Shown here: piece after piece, positions 16,985-24,800 of the stretch | How the letters are laid out: every line of letters starts with the position of its first letter | Position numbering within the stretch: position 1 is the stretch's first letter | NCBI RefSeq assembly: GCF_017874735.1 | Contig: NZ_JAGGLV010000014.1 | Span: 124,001 to 188,000 of the forward strand | Length of the DNA: 64,000 nucleotides | Origin: Paenibacillus silagei | Lineage (GTDB): Bacteria; Bacillota; Bacilli; Paenibacillales; Paenibacillaceae | Direction of reading: 5' to 3' | Position numbers and translations under genes: made by a program | The notes under the pieces: model-generated | Databases searched by the model: none | What the model was told of the DNA's origin: nothing | Seen by the model: the letters and a program-made list of their open reading frames with translations, nothing else

Positions 16985-18940
16985 TTGTCAGTACAGAAGG
17001 AAATGAAGGAACCGATTGATTACGGGGACCCGGCGGCTACCAGCGGAATCTCCGTCTTCGACCGGAATTTTGATGAGCTGTTCAGCTATGACGGAGAGGA
17101 TCTTGGCCTAACCTATTCGGCGTCCGGCTCCGCGTTCTGTCTGTGGGCCCCGACGGCCCAGGAAGCGGAGCTGGTGCTGTATCCATCCTGGAAGGATCCT
17201 GCGCAGCGGCAGATACCCATGGTGCGAGACGTCCGGGGAACCTGGAGACTCAGCGTTCCGGGCGATCTGGATGGGATGTTCTACACCTACAGGGTGCGTA
17301 TCGGGGAGTTATGGAATGAAGCGGTGGACCCGTACGCCCGCGCGATCGGCGTGAACGGGGACAGAGGGGCTATACTGGATCTGCGCAAGACCGATCCCGC
17401 GCGCTGGACGCAGGATAAGCCGCCGCTGGAGGACCCGGTGGATGCGGTGATCTATGAGCTTCACCTGCGTGACTTATCGGTTCATCCTGCCAGCGGGATT
17501 AAGCACAAAGGGCAGTACCTGGGTTTGGTGGAAGCGGGGACCCGCGGCCCAGAAGGAATTGCGACAGGGCTTGATCATATTGCCAGTCTGGGTGTTACCC
17601 ATGTGCAGCTGCTGCCTATCTATGATTATGCGACAGAGAGTGTGGATGAGACACGCCTGGATGAGCCTCATTATAATTGGGGATATGATCCCAAGAATTA
17701 CAATGCTCCTGAAGGCTCTTATGCATCAGATCCGTATGTTCCGGGCCTGCGCATCCGGGAGCTGAAGACAATGATTCAGGCGCTGCATGACCGCGGCCTG
17801 CGTGTCATTATGGATGTGGTCTACAACCATGTCTATGACGGCTTCCGGGTGAACTTCACCAAGCTGGTTCCCGGCTATTATCTGCGGTATAAGCAGGACG
17901 GGCGATTGTCGAACGGCTCAGGCTGCGGGAATGATACTGCTTCCGAGCGGAGGATGATGTCCCGCTTCATCGTTGAGTCCGTGCTGAACTGGGCCAGGGA
18001 ATACCATATCGACGGCTTCCGCTTCGATCTGATGGGTCTTCATGATGTAGGGACTATGAACGAGATCCGCCGTCGTCTGGATGATCTGGACCCTTCGATT
18101 ATGACCATTGGCGAAGGCTGGGTGATGGACACGGAGCTGGCCGAGGACCTCCGGGCCAACCAGTGCCAGGCCAATCAGATGCCGGGCATTGGCCACTTCA
18201 ATGACGGCTTCCGCGATGCAGTGAAGGGTAATATATTCCTGCATGACCAGAAGGGCTTCATCAACGGTGGGTTCGGCTTCGAACGCAATGTGAAGGCAGG
18301 CATTGCCGGAGCGATCTACTACGGGCCCGGCCTCGGGCAATACGCCCAGGAGCCGCAGCAGTGTGTGAACTTCGTGGAGTGCCACGACAATCATACACTG
18401 TGGGATAAGCTGGTCTTGTCTACGGCAGGAGTGGAAGACGGGCAGCGCCGCGCTATGCACCATCTGGCCTCGGCTATGGTGCTGACGAGTCAGGGGATAC
18501 CGTTCATTCATGCCGGGCAGGAGTTCCTGCGGACCAAGGACGGTGTGGAGAACAGCTATAAATCGCCAGTGGAAGTGAACTGGCTGGACTGGGAACGCTG
18601 CGCGGAACATGCCGGATCTGTAGCATACATGAAGCAGCTGATCGCGCTGCGCGCCGCTCATCCCGCCTTCCGGCTGCGTACCGCAGAGGAAATCCGCGAC
18701 CATCTGGTATTCGAAGAGGCACCGGCGCAGGCGGTGGCCTTCACGCTCCGCGATCATGCCGGAGGAGAGTCTGCGGAGCATCTGTACGTTCTGTACAATG
18801 CCAACCCCGAAGGTGCAACCCTGATGCTGCCCGAACTGGGCGAATGGGACATTGTATTCGGCGAAGCGCATATTGGACGGCTGGAGAGCGGTACTTTAAC
18901 CACTGCAGGAATAGGAATGATCGTACTTGCTGTGAACTAA
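16985..18940 (+). CDS. pulA: Type I pullulanase (alpha-1,6 debranching enzyme)
   Basis: The 651-aa protein has an N-terminal CBM48-type domain (FCLWAPTAQEAELVLY), then a GH13 (alpha/beta)8 barrel with YNWGYDPKNY (the YNWGYDP pullulanase signature), VIMDVVYNHVYD, IDGFRFDLMGLHD with the nucleophile Asp, GEGW with the acid Glu, and FVECHDNHTLWDKL. No signal peptide is present, so it is cytoplasmic and debranches imported maltodextrin or glycogen. TTG 16985 lies nine bases after GGAGG. An out-of-frame ATG at 16980 opens an 8-codon ORF whose TGA overlaps the in-frame ATG at 17003, so initiation at 17003 by coupling is also possible. A cre-like site and a family A repeat lie upstream. Confidence 0.95.
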   Translation: MSVQKEMKEPIDYGDPAATSGISVFDRNFDELFSYDGEDLGLTYSASGSAFCLWAPTAQEAELVLYPSWKDPAQRQIPMVRDVRGTWRLSVPGDLDGMFYTYRVRIGELWNEAVDPYARAIGVNGDRGAILDLRKTDPARWTQDKPPLEDPVDAVIYELHLRDLSVHPASGIKHKGQYLGLVEAGTRGPEGIATGLDHIASLGVTHVQLLPIYDYATESVDETRLDEPHYNWGYDPKNYNAPEGSYASDPYVPGLRIRELKTMIQALHDRGLRVIMDVVYNHVYDGFRVNFTKLVPGYYLRYKQDGRLSNGSGCGNDTASERRMMSRFIVESVLNWAREYHIDGFRFDLMGLHDVGTMNEIRRRLDDLDPSIMTIGEGWVMDTELAEDLRANQCQANQMPGIGHFNDGFRDAVKGNIFLHDQKGFINGGFGFERNVKAGIAGAIYYGPGLGQYAQEPQQCVNFVECHDNHTLWDKLVLSTAGVEDGQRRAMHHLASAMVLTSQGIPFIHAGQEFLRTKDGVENSYKSPVEVNWLDWERCAEHAGSVAYMKQLIALRAAHPAFRLRTAEEIRDHLVFEEAPAQAVAFTLRDHAGGESAEHLYVLYNANPEGATLMLPELGEWDIVFGEAHIGRLESGTLTTAGIGMIVLAVN

Positions 18941-18972
18941 ATCATAGGTACCGGGATTATAGGTATCGCACA

Positions 18973-19004
18973 AAAGCAGGCTGCCGGGGCAGTCTGCTTT
19001 TTGC
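18973..19004 (+). terminator. Intrinsic terminator after pullulanase
   Basis: AAAGCAG-g-CTGCC and GGCAG-t-CTGCTTT form a 12-bp stem with one mismatch and a two-base GG apex, followed by TTGC, 33 bases after the pulA stop. Confidence 0.75.
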
Positions 19005-19031
19005 TGTGGCGGAAATATGCTTAGTGTATAC

Positions 19032-19128
19032 GAGCGAAAAACCGACTACAATGTGCTGGCTGGAGGGTGAGTGGGCCGAATGTAGGCGAAAAACCGAATA
19101 CAATGTGCTGGGGGCGGGGGCCGGATTA
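19032..19128. repeat. Family B 52-bp tandem repeat, two units
   Basis: GCGAAAAACCGA-TACAATGTGCTGG occurs at 19034 and again at 19086, exactly 52 bases apart, joined by GGGCCGAATGTAG. The same unit, in the same orientation, recurs at 50632-50960 and 60691-60912. It lies between pulA and a convergent membrane-protein gene. Confidence 0.8.
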
Positions 19129-19139
19129 AGCCCAAACAC

Positions 19140-19991
19140 TCACCTTTTGTTAAACCTTAGAGCCGAAATGACAGTGAGCAGCCAAACCAGTAAACAGAGG
19201 AGGGCAAGTATCGGGAACAAGCTAATCTCAAACATAGAACGGCCAAGACTGGTCTGAACGGCTATTACCAAAATGGCAATCAGCCAAGCTATACAACCTG
19301 TATGCAGGAGCAGACGCTGTTTGCCGGACCCTAGATTCGAATGTTCCAGCAGCCAGGCGGGTAACAGCAGGGTTTGGAGCGAATGGAGGCCAATTCCATG
19401 TAGTACAATATAATTGCCTCCAGCTCCGATAAAACGTCCTTGTAAGCTCATCATGATCAGTCCGGCCAGATTAGCTATAAATACCGCCAGCAAGGCATAA
19501 CGGATACCGTTGATTAGTACAGGGCGCGATGAGGGAGTCTTCATTTTCAGAAATTGGACAGCCAGCAGGATACCCCCGATGACAAAAGAAAGAGATACGA
19601 CGCCAAATAAAGCTCCCCCAAGGGTATCCACTAGGCCGCCGGCTTTAGAGAAACGGGGATTGAAGCCCCGGAAATTCTGCAGGGTTTCAATTACATAGCT
19701 GTATGAAGCAGCAGCAATAAAAAGCCGGCGAATCACTTTTCTCATGCGAGTGGTAAAGCCTGCAAAGGGTAAGATCGCAGCAATGGATAACAGAAAAATT
19801 CCTAAGGCTGCTGCAAACGAGAATACATTTTCTATATTACCCTCCGGTAGAACAACTGCTCCTTGAAAGAACATAAAGACAGCAGCACATCCCGCAATAA
19901 CAAACCCGAGCCCTCCAAGCATAACGAGTCCTTTTTCACGCCTATAAATAGATACGGCAGATGTCATCAACTCGTTGAACATAGTATGCAA
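19140..19991 (-). CDS. Polytopic membrane protein, TetR-linked, unknown function
   Basis: The 283-aa protein has about seven hydrophobic segments (for example MLGGLGFVIAGCAAVFMFF, FAAALGIFLLSIAAILPF, LLAVFIANLAGLIMMSL and the C-terminal LFPILALLCLLVWLLTVI) with short polar loops. No transporter motif is visible. TTG 19991 has GGGAG upstream; the ATG at 19982 is an alternative. It is arranged in tandem downstream of the TetR gene at 20102-20638 and its promoter region carries a palindrome (20011-20032) like the one in front of tetR, so it is the probable regulatory target. A decayed copy of its 5' end occurs at 22311-22372. Confidence 0.75.
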   Translation of the reverse strand: MHTMFNELMTSAVSIYRREKGLVMLGGLGFVIAGCAAVFMFFQGAVVLPEGNIENVFSFAAALGIFLLSIAAILPFAGFTTRMRKVIRRLFIAAASYSYVIETLQNFRGFNPRFSKAGGLVDTLGGALFGVVSLSFVIGGILLAVQFLKMKTPSSRPVLINGIRYALLAVFIANLAGLIMMSLQGRFIGAGGNYIVLHGIGLHSLQTLLLPAWLLEHSNLGSGKQRLLLHTGCIAWLIAILVIAVQTSLGRSMFEISLFPILALLCLLVWLLTVISALRFNKR

Positions 19992-20010
19992 GATTAGCTC
20001 ACTCCCTTGT

Positions 20011-20032
20011 TTATTTATCGATTAATAAATAA
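20011..20032. promoter_or_regulatory. Candidate TetR operator 1 (membrane-protein gene)
   Basis: TTATTTAT and ATAAATAA form perfect 8-bp arms around CGATTA, 20 bases upstream of the membrane-protein start and in the gap between it and tetR. The same half-site TTTAT occurs in palindromes at 20645-20662 and 22377-22398. Confidence 0.55.
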
Positions 20033-20101
20033 TTATCCAAAATAATTGCAAGCAGTAACAGATAAGATCTATCCGCTTGCTGCTTGCATTTACTTCATCC
20101 T

Positions 20102-20638
20102 TCATTCTTTAGTCATCAGTATGGATTGTTTTATTTCTGACAGATCAAGCACCTCGGATAACGTGACTAGCAGCCCTATGCTCATAAAGCGGATTGCATT
20201 TCCTTCCGCATCAGGTACCCCGGCTTTCTGAAATTTGGCAGTCACTTCGTCAAAAATAGTCGTATAGAGCTTAGCAGAATGTTGTTTGATCCCAGCTTCC
20301 GATATGGTGTAAGCCTGCATGACCATGAGTACTTCGGAACGATGTGTCTCCATTAAGTTGAAAAAACTGGCGCCCATCGCGCCAACCAGCTGATCAGCAG
20401 GTGCCTCGACTTCCATGAAAGTGTTATGAATCCGATCGTAGGCACGTTTTAGCACAGCTATATATAAGTCTTCTTTATTGTCAAAAAAATGAAAGATATA
20501 GGGCTGTGTAACTCCCGCGGCTTTAGCTACCATTGCAGTTGTTGTCCTGTAGTAGTCATATTCTGCAAATAAGGTCAAGGCACTTTCCATAATTTTTTGC
20601 TTTTTATCTTCCTTTGCTGCCATTGCAATCAGTTCCAT
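20102..20638 (-). CDS. TetR/AcrR-family transcriptional regulator
   Basis: The 178-aa protein has an N-terminal TetR helix-turn-helix (residues ~10-60; KIMESALTLFAEYDYYRTTT, VAKAAGVTQPYIFHFFDNKE and DLYIAVL) and a C-terminal helical ligand domain. Family members are mostly repressors released by a small hydrophobic ligand and often control an adjacent membrane protein. Palindromes overlapping its own start (20645-20662) and in front of the downstream membrane-protein gene (20011-20032) fit autoregulation and control of that gene. ATG 20638 has only a weak ribosome-binding site, and the ATG at 20623 is an alternative. A truncated, internally deleted copy lies at 22454-22627. Confidence 0.88.
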   Translation of the reverse strand: MELIAMAAKEDKKQKIMESALTLFAEYDYYRTTTAMVAKAAGVTQPYIFHFFDNKEDLYIAVLKRAYDRIHNTFMEVEAPADQLVGAMGASFFNLMETHRSEVLMVMQAYTISEAGIKQHSAKLYTTIFDEVTAKFQKAGVPDAEGNAIRFMSIGLLVTLSEVLDLSEIKQSILMTKE

Positions 20639-20644
20639 TCTTTT

Positions 20645-20662
20645 ATTTATCGAGCGATAAAT
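20645..20662. promoter_or_regulatory. Candidate TetR operator 2 (tetR autoregulation)
   Basis: ATTTATCG and CGATAAAT form perfect 8-bp arms around AG, seven bases upstream of the tetR start codon. Confidence 0.55.
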
Positions 20663-20724
20663 GAATCATATAAAAGTATGATTTGTCTGTCAATGCTCTG
20701 TGCTTTGATACAGCAATCCAATGG

Positions 20725-20870
20725 ATTGACAATCAGCTTTTTGGCGAGAAACTTTGTCGGGTCTGCTCGTCCCTTTAGTGTGTCAGATGATGCTAAGAAC
20801 AGGGTGTTAAAGTCTAAGAACAAGGCCCGATTTTAGCACCCTTTGAAGGAAACTCTCCGAGGAGTGCGTT
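20725..20870 (+). repeat. Family E repeat, copy 1 (left side of AT-rich island)
   Basis: About 146 bp beginning GACAATCAGCTTTTTGGCGAG and ending CTCCGAGGAGTGCG match 25143-25287 nearly throughout, including GGCGAGAAACTTTGTCGGG and CCGATTTTAG. GGGTG and CACCC can pair in this copy where the other copy uses AAAGGGCA/TGCCCTTT, hinting at a conserved hairpin. There is no coding capacity. It lies between tetR and the possible tnpB relic. Confidence 0.7.
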
Positions 20871-20935
20871 ATTATGACCTGTATCGGTCATTACAGTCAC
20901 GTAAGCCACTATCACTATCAGGAAATTGGTCTTTG

Positions 20936-21050
20936 AATTTTTTTGCTCCCGCTCAGAAAAGTGAGTATAATAAAATTAGGAAAAAGAAGCATTTTATAGT
21001 TGAATCTTTTCCTTCACAGACCTTATCAATTTGTTCAACATGTTGGTGAA
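20936..21050 (+). pseudogene. Possible tnpB (IS200/IS605 OrfB) C-terminal relic
   Basis: In one frame the sequence reads KSEYNKIRKKKHFIVESF then PSQTLSICSTCW and stops. The order basic helix, FIVESFPS, then CSxC resembles the region around the zinc-finger of TnpB (usually FPSSQxCSxCG). Only this fragment survives; no transposon ends or other conserved TnpB blocks are seen. The match is by eye, so this is a weak call. Confidence 0.3.
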
Positions 21051-21102
21051 TATAATGTTTTAAAGTAGGAAATAATTATGGGTATAGAAAGGGCGGGGTA
21101 AT

Positions 21103-21591
21103 ATGTTAAAAAAAATATATTTAATAGCCTTTGCAGTGACTATTATTTCAGGAGTGGTATTAATATCGAATTCAAAAGCAGACACCTATCCAGAAATGGA
21201 AACCGTAAATAAGACAGCTAAAAATCCTGTTAACACTAATTTTTCAACAAATAACGTGAAATCCGTGAAGTCCGATGAATCCGAAGAACCAGTAAAAAAC
21301 GTAGAATCCGTAGAATCAAAAATCGCCAAAGGGGATTCTAGTAAATTCTATACGCCTCATGGTATGTTCGTGCGAGCAGATGAACAAAGTATCTTTAAGG
21401 AATCAGAGATAGCAAAAACTATAGATGAAATCGGGCCTAATACGAATCAACTAATTTTTGAAGGCAAGTTTTTTTTAAAAGTAGATGAAGCAGAATTTTC
21501 TAAAAATTATCCCAATTCGTTGCTCTTAGGTAAAACCTTGAATGATGAAAACCCGACAGATACTGATATTCCATCAAGTTCATCAAAATAG
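21103..21591 (+). CDS. Secreted or membrane-anchored hypothetical protein
   Basis: The 162-aa product begins with a signal peptide or anchor (MLKKIYLIAFAVTIISGVVL), followed by a low-complexity Ser/Glu/Val/Lys-rich stretch with repeated SVKSDESEEPVKNVESVES-like patterns and a small C-terminal folded part (FYTPHGMFVRADEQ through LLLGKTLNDEN). A GGGCGGGG-type ribosome-binding site precedes ATG 21103. The DNA is AT-rich and codon use is unlike the flanking core genes, fitting recent acquisition. I do not recognise a family. A strong terminator follows. Confidence 0.7.
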   Translation: MLKKIYLIAFAVTIISGVVLISNSKADTYPEMETVNKTAKNPVNTNFSTNNVKSVKSDESEEPVKNVESVESKIAKGDSSKFYTPHGMFVRADEQSIFKESEIAKTIDEIGPNTNQLIFEGKFFLKVDEAEFSKNYPNSLLLGKTLNDENPTDTDIPSSSSK

Positions 21592-21605
21592 TAATTTCAT
21601 TTCAT

Positions 21606-21642
21606 AAAGAAGGAGCCATTGTTTTCGACAATGGCTCCTTCT
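21606..21642. terminator. Strong bidirectional terminator
   Basis: AAGAAGGAGCCATTGT and ACAATGGCTCCTTCTT form a perfect 16-bp stem with a TTTCG loop, between the two small convergent secreted-protein genes. The A-rich and T-rich flanks allow termination both ways. Confidence 0.85.
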
Positions 21643-21659
21643 TGGCCTTCTTGTTTTAC

Positions 21660-22154
21660 TTAATCATTGATTGATCCGTATCCACTAGCATTTATAACTC
21701 CAATATTTTTTATTTCCAAAGCATAAGTTCCCGCTTGAACATTCTCCCAAGTTAATGTTCTAGTAGCACTATTATAGTTACCAGCGATTGATACACTATT
21801 TTTTTCAGAAGCTCTCAAAATATACTGAATAGATACAGTCCCGTCACCATAAGAGGGATACTGGGCAAGTTTTACCGTTATATTTCCGTAAGAGTAATGG
21901 TTGAACCAATCCAGCGTTGTATAGTCGGTAGATGAAAGAGGCCCAAAGGTATAGTTTTGCAATAAAGCGAATGGTGTCACGATTGCGTTCGTATTTTCTT
22001 CTGTAGAATTTGTAGTAACAACTACCGAACTAACTGCATACGACGTGCTGCTAGTTTCTACTACCGGGTCAGCAGCATAAGTGCTTGGAACAACAATAAA
22101 TGTCAGTAAAGAAGCCGTTGTTAGCAGAGACACTGCCAGTTTTTTAAGTTTCAT
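21660..22154 (-). CDS. Secreted hypothetical protein with beta-rich domain
   Basis: Start placed at ATG 22154, preceded by GGGAGGAA; the upstream in-frame ATG lacks a site. The 164-aa product has a typical signal peptide (LAVSLLTTASLLTFIVVPS, cleavage near TYAA) and a mature part rich in Thr, Ser, Tyr and Val with strand-like alternation (YGNITVKLAQYPSYGDGTV, LTWENVQAGTYALEIKNIG). This suggests a small beta-sandwich exported protein. It resembles other short Paenibacillus exported proteins but I cannot name a family. AT-rich and convergent with the gene at 21103. Confidence 0.75.
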   Translation of the reverse strand: MKLKKLAVSLLTTASLLTFIVVPSTYAADPVVETSSTSYAVSSVVVTTNSTEENTNAIVTPFALLQNYTFGPLSSTDYTTLDWFNHYSYGNITVKLAQYPSYGDGTVSIQYILRASEKNSVSIAGNYNSATRTLTWENVQAGTYALEIKNIGVINASGYGSIND

Positions 22155-22310
22155 TACAAAATTCCTCCCATTAAATAGATGTAATTGCACCACTAATCTA
22201 TCATATCCATTTTATGTTAGTAAATAGGACTTTTTTTGTATTTTTAAAAAAATTAGGTAGAAACAAAAAGTAAAATGTTGGATTTTGTGATTTATTTAAT
22301 TTCATGCTTT

Positions 22311-22627
22311 AAAATAGATACGGCAGATGTCATCAACCCATTGAAAATAGTATGCAAGATTAGATTATTCTATTTAATTTATTTATAGATAAATAAATAT
22401 TATAAGTGCAACCAGTAACAGATAGATTTATCCGTTTGCTACTTGCACGTCCTTCAATCTTTAGTCGTTTGTATGGATTATTTTATTTCTGGTAAATCAA
22501 GCACCTCGGATAACGTGACTAGTAGCCCCATGCTCATAAAACGGATCACATTTACTTCCGCATTAGGTAACGCGGCTTTCTGAAATTTAGGTAAAGTCAC
22601 TTTCCATAATTTTTTGCTTTTTATCTA
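22311..22627 (-). pseudogene. Decayed partial duplicate of the membrane-protein/tetR locus
   Basis: From 22311 the sequence follows 19947-20605 base by base with scattered changes: first the 5' end of the membrane-protein gene (22311-22372), then the intergenic palindrome, then the 3' third of tetR (stop at 22454), then a jump that removes about 330 internal bases, then the N-terminal tetR coding end (ACTTTCCATAATTTTTTGC) up to 22626. No intact ORF remains. The last bases form the stop codon of the XRE gene that begins at 22957. Confidence 0.85.
22377..22398. promoter_or_regulatory. Palindrome matching the TetR operators, inside the decayed copy
   Basis: ATTTATTTAT and ATAAATAAAT form perfect 10-bp arms around AG. 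It sits where operator 1 lies in the intact locus and is more symmetrical than either intact site, so the TetR protein might still bind it. Confidence 0.45.
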
Positions 22628-22957
22628 GGAAGGTGGCTGAAAAATACTTTGAAGCACCTTCAAGGCTGTGCGCAACTCGCTGGGGCTTCGATCAATCAGT
22701 AGCGCAATGATGGAAGACAACTGCTCGTTATTAGGTTGGTCTACCAAGAGCATGGAGAATAGATCTGTTTGGCATGCATCCGCTATTCGATGCAGAGAGC
22801 GGACGGTGACATTACGTTCCCCTCGCTCGATGGCTCCGATGGTCGTGTGGCTGGTCCCGACCAACTCAGCTAATTGTTCTTGAGTCAAGTTTTGACTGAG
22901 TCTGCATTGGCGTACCAGTTGTCCGATGCGTACTAATGTAAGGGAGTAATCCACCAT
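22625..22957 (-). CDS. XRE-family transcriptional regulator
   Basis: I start at ATG 22957 (AAAGGAA upstream), giving 110 aa rather than the longer open frame. The N-terminal half is a classical Cro/CI helix-turn-helix (IGQLVRQCRLSQNLTQEQLA, VGTSHTTIGAIERGERNVTV, SLHRIADACQTDL). The remaining ~45 residues are a helical tail (SSIIALLIDRSPSELRTALKVLQSIF) that may dimerise. It lies next to the peptide-receptor gene, divergently oriented, so it may take part in the same regulatory unit. Its stop codon is formed by the edge of the decayed tetR copy, so the original C-terminus may have been altered. Confidence 0.82.
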   Translation of the reverse strand: MVDYSLTLVRIGQLVRQCRLSQNLTQEQLAELVGTSHTTIGAIERGERNVTVRSLHRIADACQTDLFSMLLVDQPNNEQLSSIIALLIDRSPSELRTALKVLQSIFQPPS

Positions 22958-23184
22958 GTATTCATTCCTTTCAGAAGACTGCTTGACTAAAAGTGTAGGT
23001 AAGAAAGGGATAAATAGGCAGACGGATATATGGTTGAAATCAGGAGAAAAATACACTTTATATGATTGAATTGATTTTATAAGATGTATATACTAATAGT
23101 TATCATTCATATAACATGTACCAGCGAGCGGCAATCCTATGTTCCTTCTGATGATTGAGTTTTCTTTAACAAATCACCCTGGTT

Positions 23185-23258
23185 TTTGGTAGTTTTAATC
23201 ATTTAAATAGTCACCAAATTGCATTGTTGACCACCGTTCGATTAAGAACTACTATAAT
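23185..23258 (+). promoter_or_regulatory. Promoter region of the peptide-receptor gene
   Basis: TATAAT lies at 23253-23258 with TTGACC at 23227-23232 (20-base spacer, longer than ideal). Immediately upstream TTTGGT (23185-23190) and ACCAAA (23213-23218) form an inverted repeat that could be an operator. The promoter position argues against using the TTG at 23224 as the receptor start. The rest of 22958-23226 shows no gene. Confidence 0.5.
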
Positions 23259-23310
23259 TATTATGAACATCCTAAAATATGGGTCTTCCATGAAAGGGGA
23301 TTGTGTCTAT

Positions 23311-24702
23311 TTGGATGTAGAACAATCAATACGTCAGATTTTGTTGAACTACATGCGGAGCAAGAAGATGAACTACGCTCAATTTTCTGCATTCTCTGGA
23401 ATTAATTCTGGATCACTTAGCCGGATACTCCAGGGGAGCAGGCCAATCTCCGTTAGGCAGTTAGAATTAATTACAGGTGCGTTGGGATTAGAGGAGGTCG
23501 CTCTGTTTGATTTATATGTAGAAGAGTGCTTTGCTTTTTTCGTATCGATGCGTAGAATACGTCCGTTTATTATCAAGTGTGCAGTTCTAGGGCGTCTGGA
23601 TTGTATTGAGCGGATTGTCACGCGGTTACTTGACAATTTGTCTTATGTTCCAGCGCTATTTGATGTTGCTGAAGAACTGTTTGCCAGTAAGTATCATCAA
23701 GCAGCAGCACTGCTCTATGATAATGTGAGTAAAGCTGAAAAATTTCAGCATTCCGAGCGGTTGGCGTTTTGCCGTTATCGCTTATTTTTAGTTGAGCTAG
23801 GTAATGATTTGGAAAAAAACTATAGAGCAGCGATGGTATTTGAAGATTACGTGAATCGATTGCATGAAGCCGATCAGTTGGAAGCACTAAAGTGCCTTAT
23901 TGATGTGCTGGTTACTGTACATAAGTGGAAAAGGGTAGATGAATTAGCTGAAGAAATGCTTCGGATTTCTCAAATTCAGTATGACTTACACAACGTTAGA
24001 GAAAGTGAAAAGAAGTCTGAACGACCAATCTACTTCTACATCCTTTATGCTTGGCTGGTTCGTTCCGCTGTATGCGAAGAATATAAGGATTACACTGGAG
24101 CATTGAAATATGTCGCTTTATATTCAGCAGGGAAGTCTTGGATACGTGAAGATGACGAGGAAGCTATATTCCTTATGAATCAATTCGTTGAGTGGGGTAA
24201 AGCCAATACATATCTGTATCGAATATGGTCTGGTGAAGCTGAAGCAATATATGATTATGCTAATTTTGTGGCCGATCATCCGGAAGAAATCTTTGTTGCT
24301 TTGAGCAACATTGTTCAAGCGGCTAATCAATTTGGTTTCGACATTGATGACATATTGGAGCGGTTTAAGGCATATATTCCATTTCAAGCTATAGAGGGTC
24401 AGTACGGCCAATATAACAAAACAATTTTAGGAGAAAAGTTTGCTCAGTTTTTAAGTGACTTGGGTGTCTATAAATTCAATAAAAGCCCGGAAAATCCGGA
24501 CAATGCAATTAATCTTATATTAGAAGGATTGGATTTTTCTGTTAATATAAAAAGTGTACGGAATATGATCACCTGTATGACTCTTTTTGAACAATATCGT
24601 GATTATGCGGATCAAGAAGCGAAAAGGATATTTAAAAAACTTGTGAGTGAGGTGCATCGAATCAATGCGGAAAAAAACATGGTTCCTCTTAGTTTCGTTT
24701 AG
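23311..24702 (+). CDS. AimR/Alo-like (RRNPP-type) peptide receptor with N-terminal HTH
   Basis: I start at TTG 23311, preceded by AAAGGGG at 11 bases; ATG 23290 is an alternative with no visible site. The ~463-aa protein has an N-terminal XRE-type helix-turn-helix (KKMNYAQFSAFSGINSGSLS then RILQGSRPISVRQLELITGA) and about 380 residues of paired helices of TPR character. This architecture belongs to the RRNPP superfamily (Rap, Rgg, NprR, PlcR, PrgX, AimR), cytoplasmic receptors that bind re-imported signalling peptides and change DNA binding. AimR-like ('Alo') receptor-peptide pairs have been reported in Paenibacillus polymyxa. A signal-peptide-bearing mini-gene overlaps its 3' end (24665-24775), and a Spo0E phosphatase gene follows. 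Confidence 0.82.
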   Translation: MDVEQSIRQILLNYMRSKKMNYAQFSAFSGINSGSLSRILQGSRPISVRQLELITGALGLEEVALFDLYVEECFAFFVSMRRIRPFIIKCAVLGRLDCIERIVTRLLDNLSYVPALFDVAEELFASKYHQAAALLYDNVSKAEKFQHSERLAFCRYRLFLVELGNDLEKNYRAAMVFEDYVNRLHEADQLEALKCLIDVLVTVHKWKRVDELAEEMLRISQIQYDLHNVRESEKKSERPIYFYILYAWLVRSAVCEEYKDYTGALKYVALYSAGKSWIREDDEEAIFLMNQFVEWGKANTYLYRIWSGEAEAIYDYANFVADHPEEIFVALSNIVQAANQFGFDIDDILERFKAYIPFQAIEGQYGQYNKTILGEKFAQFLSDLGVYKFNKSPENPDNAINLILEGLDFSVNIKSVRNMITCMTLFEQYRDYADQEAKRIFKKLVSEVHRINAEKNMVPLSFV

Positions 24703-24775
24703 TTGTCTTGTTGCTACTGTGGCTCCTGTTATGACTACATTAACCACAATGGGGCATGGCGTTGGTTGGGGCTAA
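24665..24775 (+). CDS. Pheromone precursor overlapping the receptor gene
   Basis: A 36-codon gene starts 38 bases before the receptor stop, in the +1 frame relative to it, with GAGGTG ten bases upstream. The peptide begins MRKKTWFLLVSFSCLVATVA (basic n-region plus hydrophobic core, typical of a Sec signal) and ends ...TMGHGVGWG. This is the layout of RRNPP pheromone genes (Phr, PapR, NprX, AimP): a short secreted precursor overlapping or just behind its receptor, whose last 5-9 residues become the signal. The Gly-rich ending resembles AimP-type peptides. A strong terminator at 24801 closes the unit. Mature form unproven. Confidence 0.75.
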   Translation: MRKKTWFLLVSFSCLVATVAPVMTTLTTMGHGVGWG

Positions 24776-24800
24776 GATATTACAACTTCATCGGTTTGCA

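Noticed and set aside
20843..21049. 68-codon ORF as an intact gene
   Set aside because: No ribosome-binding site; only its 3' part resembles a known family (TnpB), and the 5' part is family E repeat, so a relic is the better description.
23224..23310. Longer N-terminus for the peptide receptor (TTG at 23224)
   Set aside because: It would start before the receptor's own predicted -10 box (23253-23258); the extra residues do not look like part of the HTH domain.
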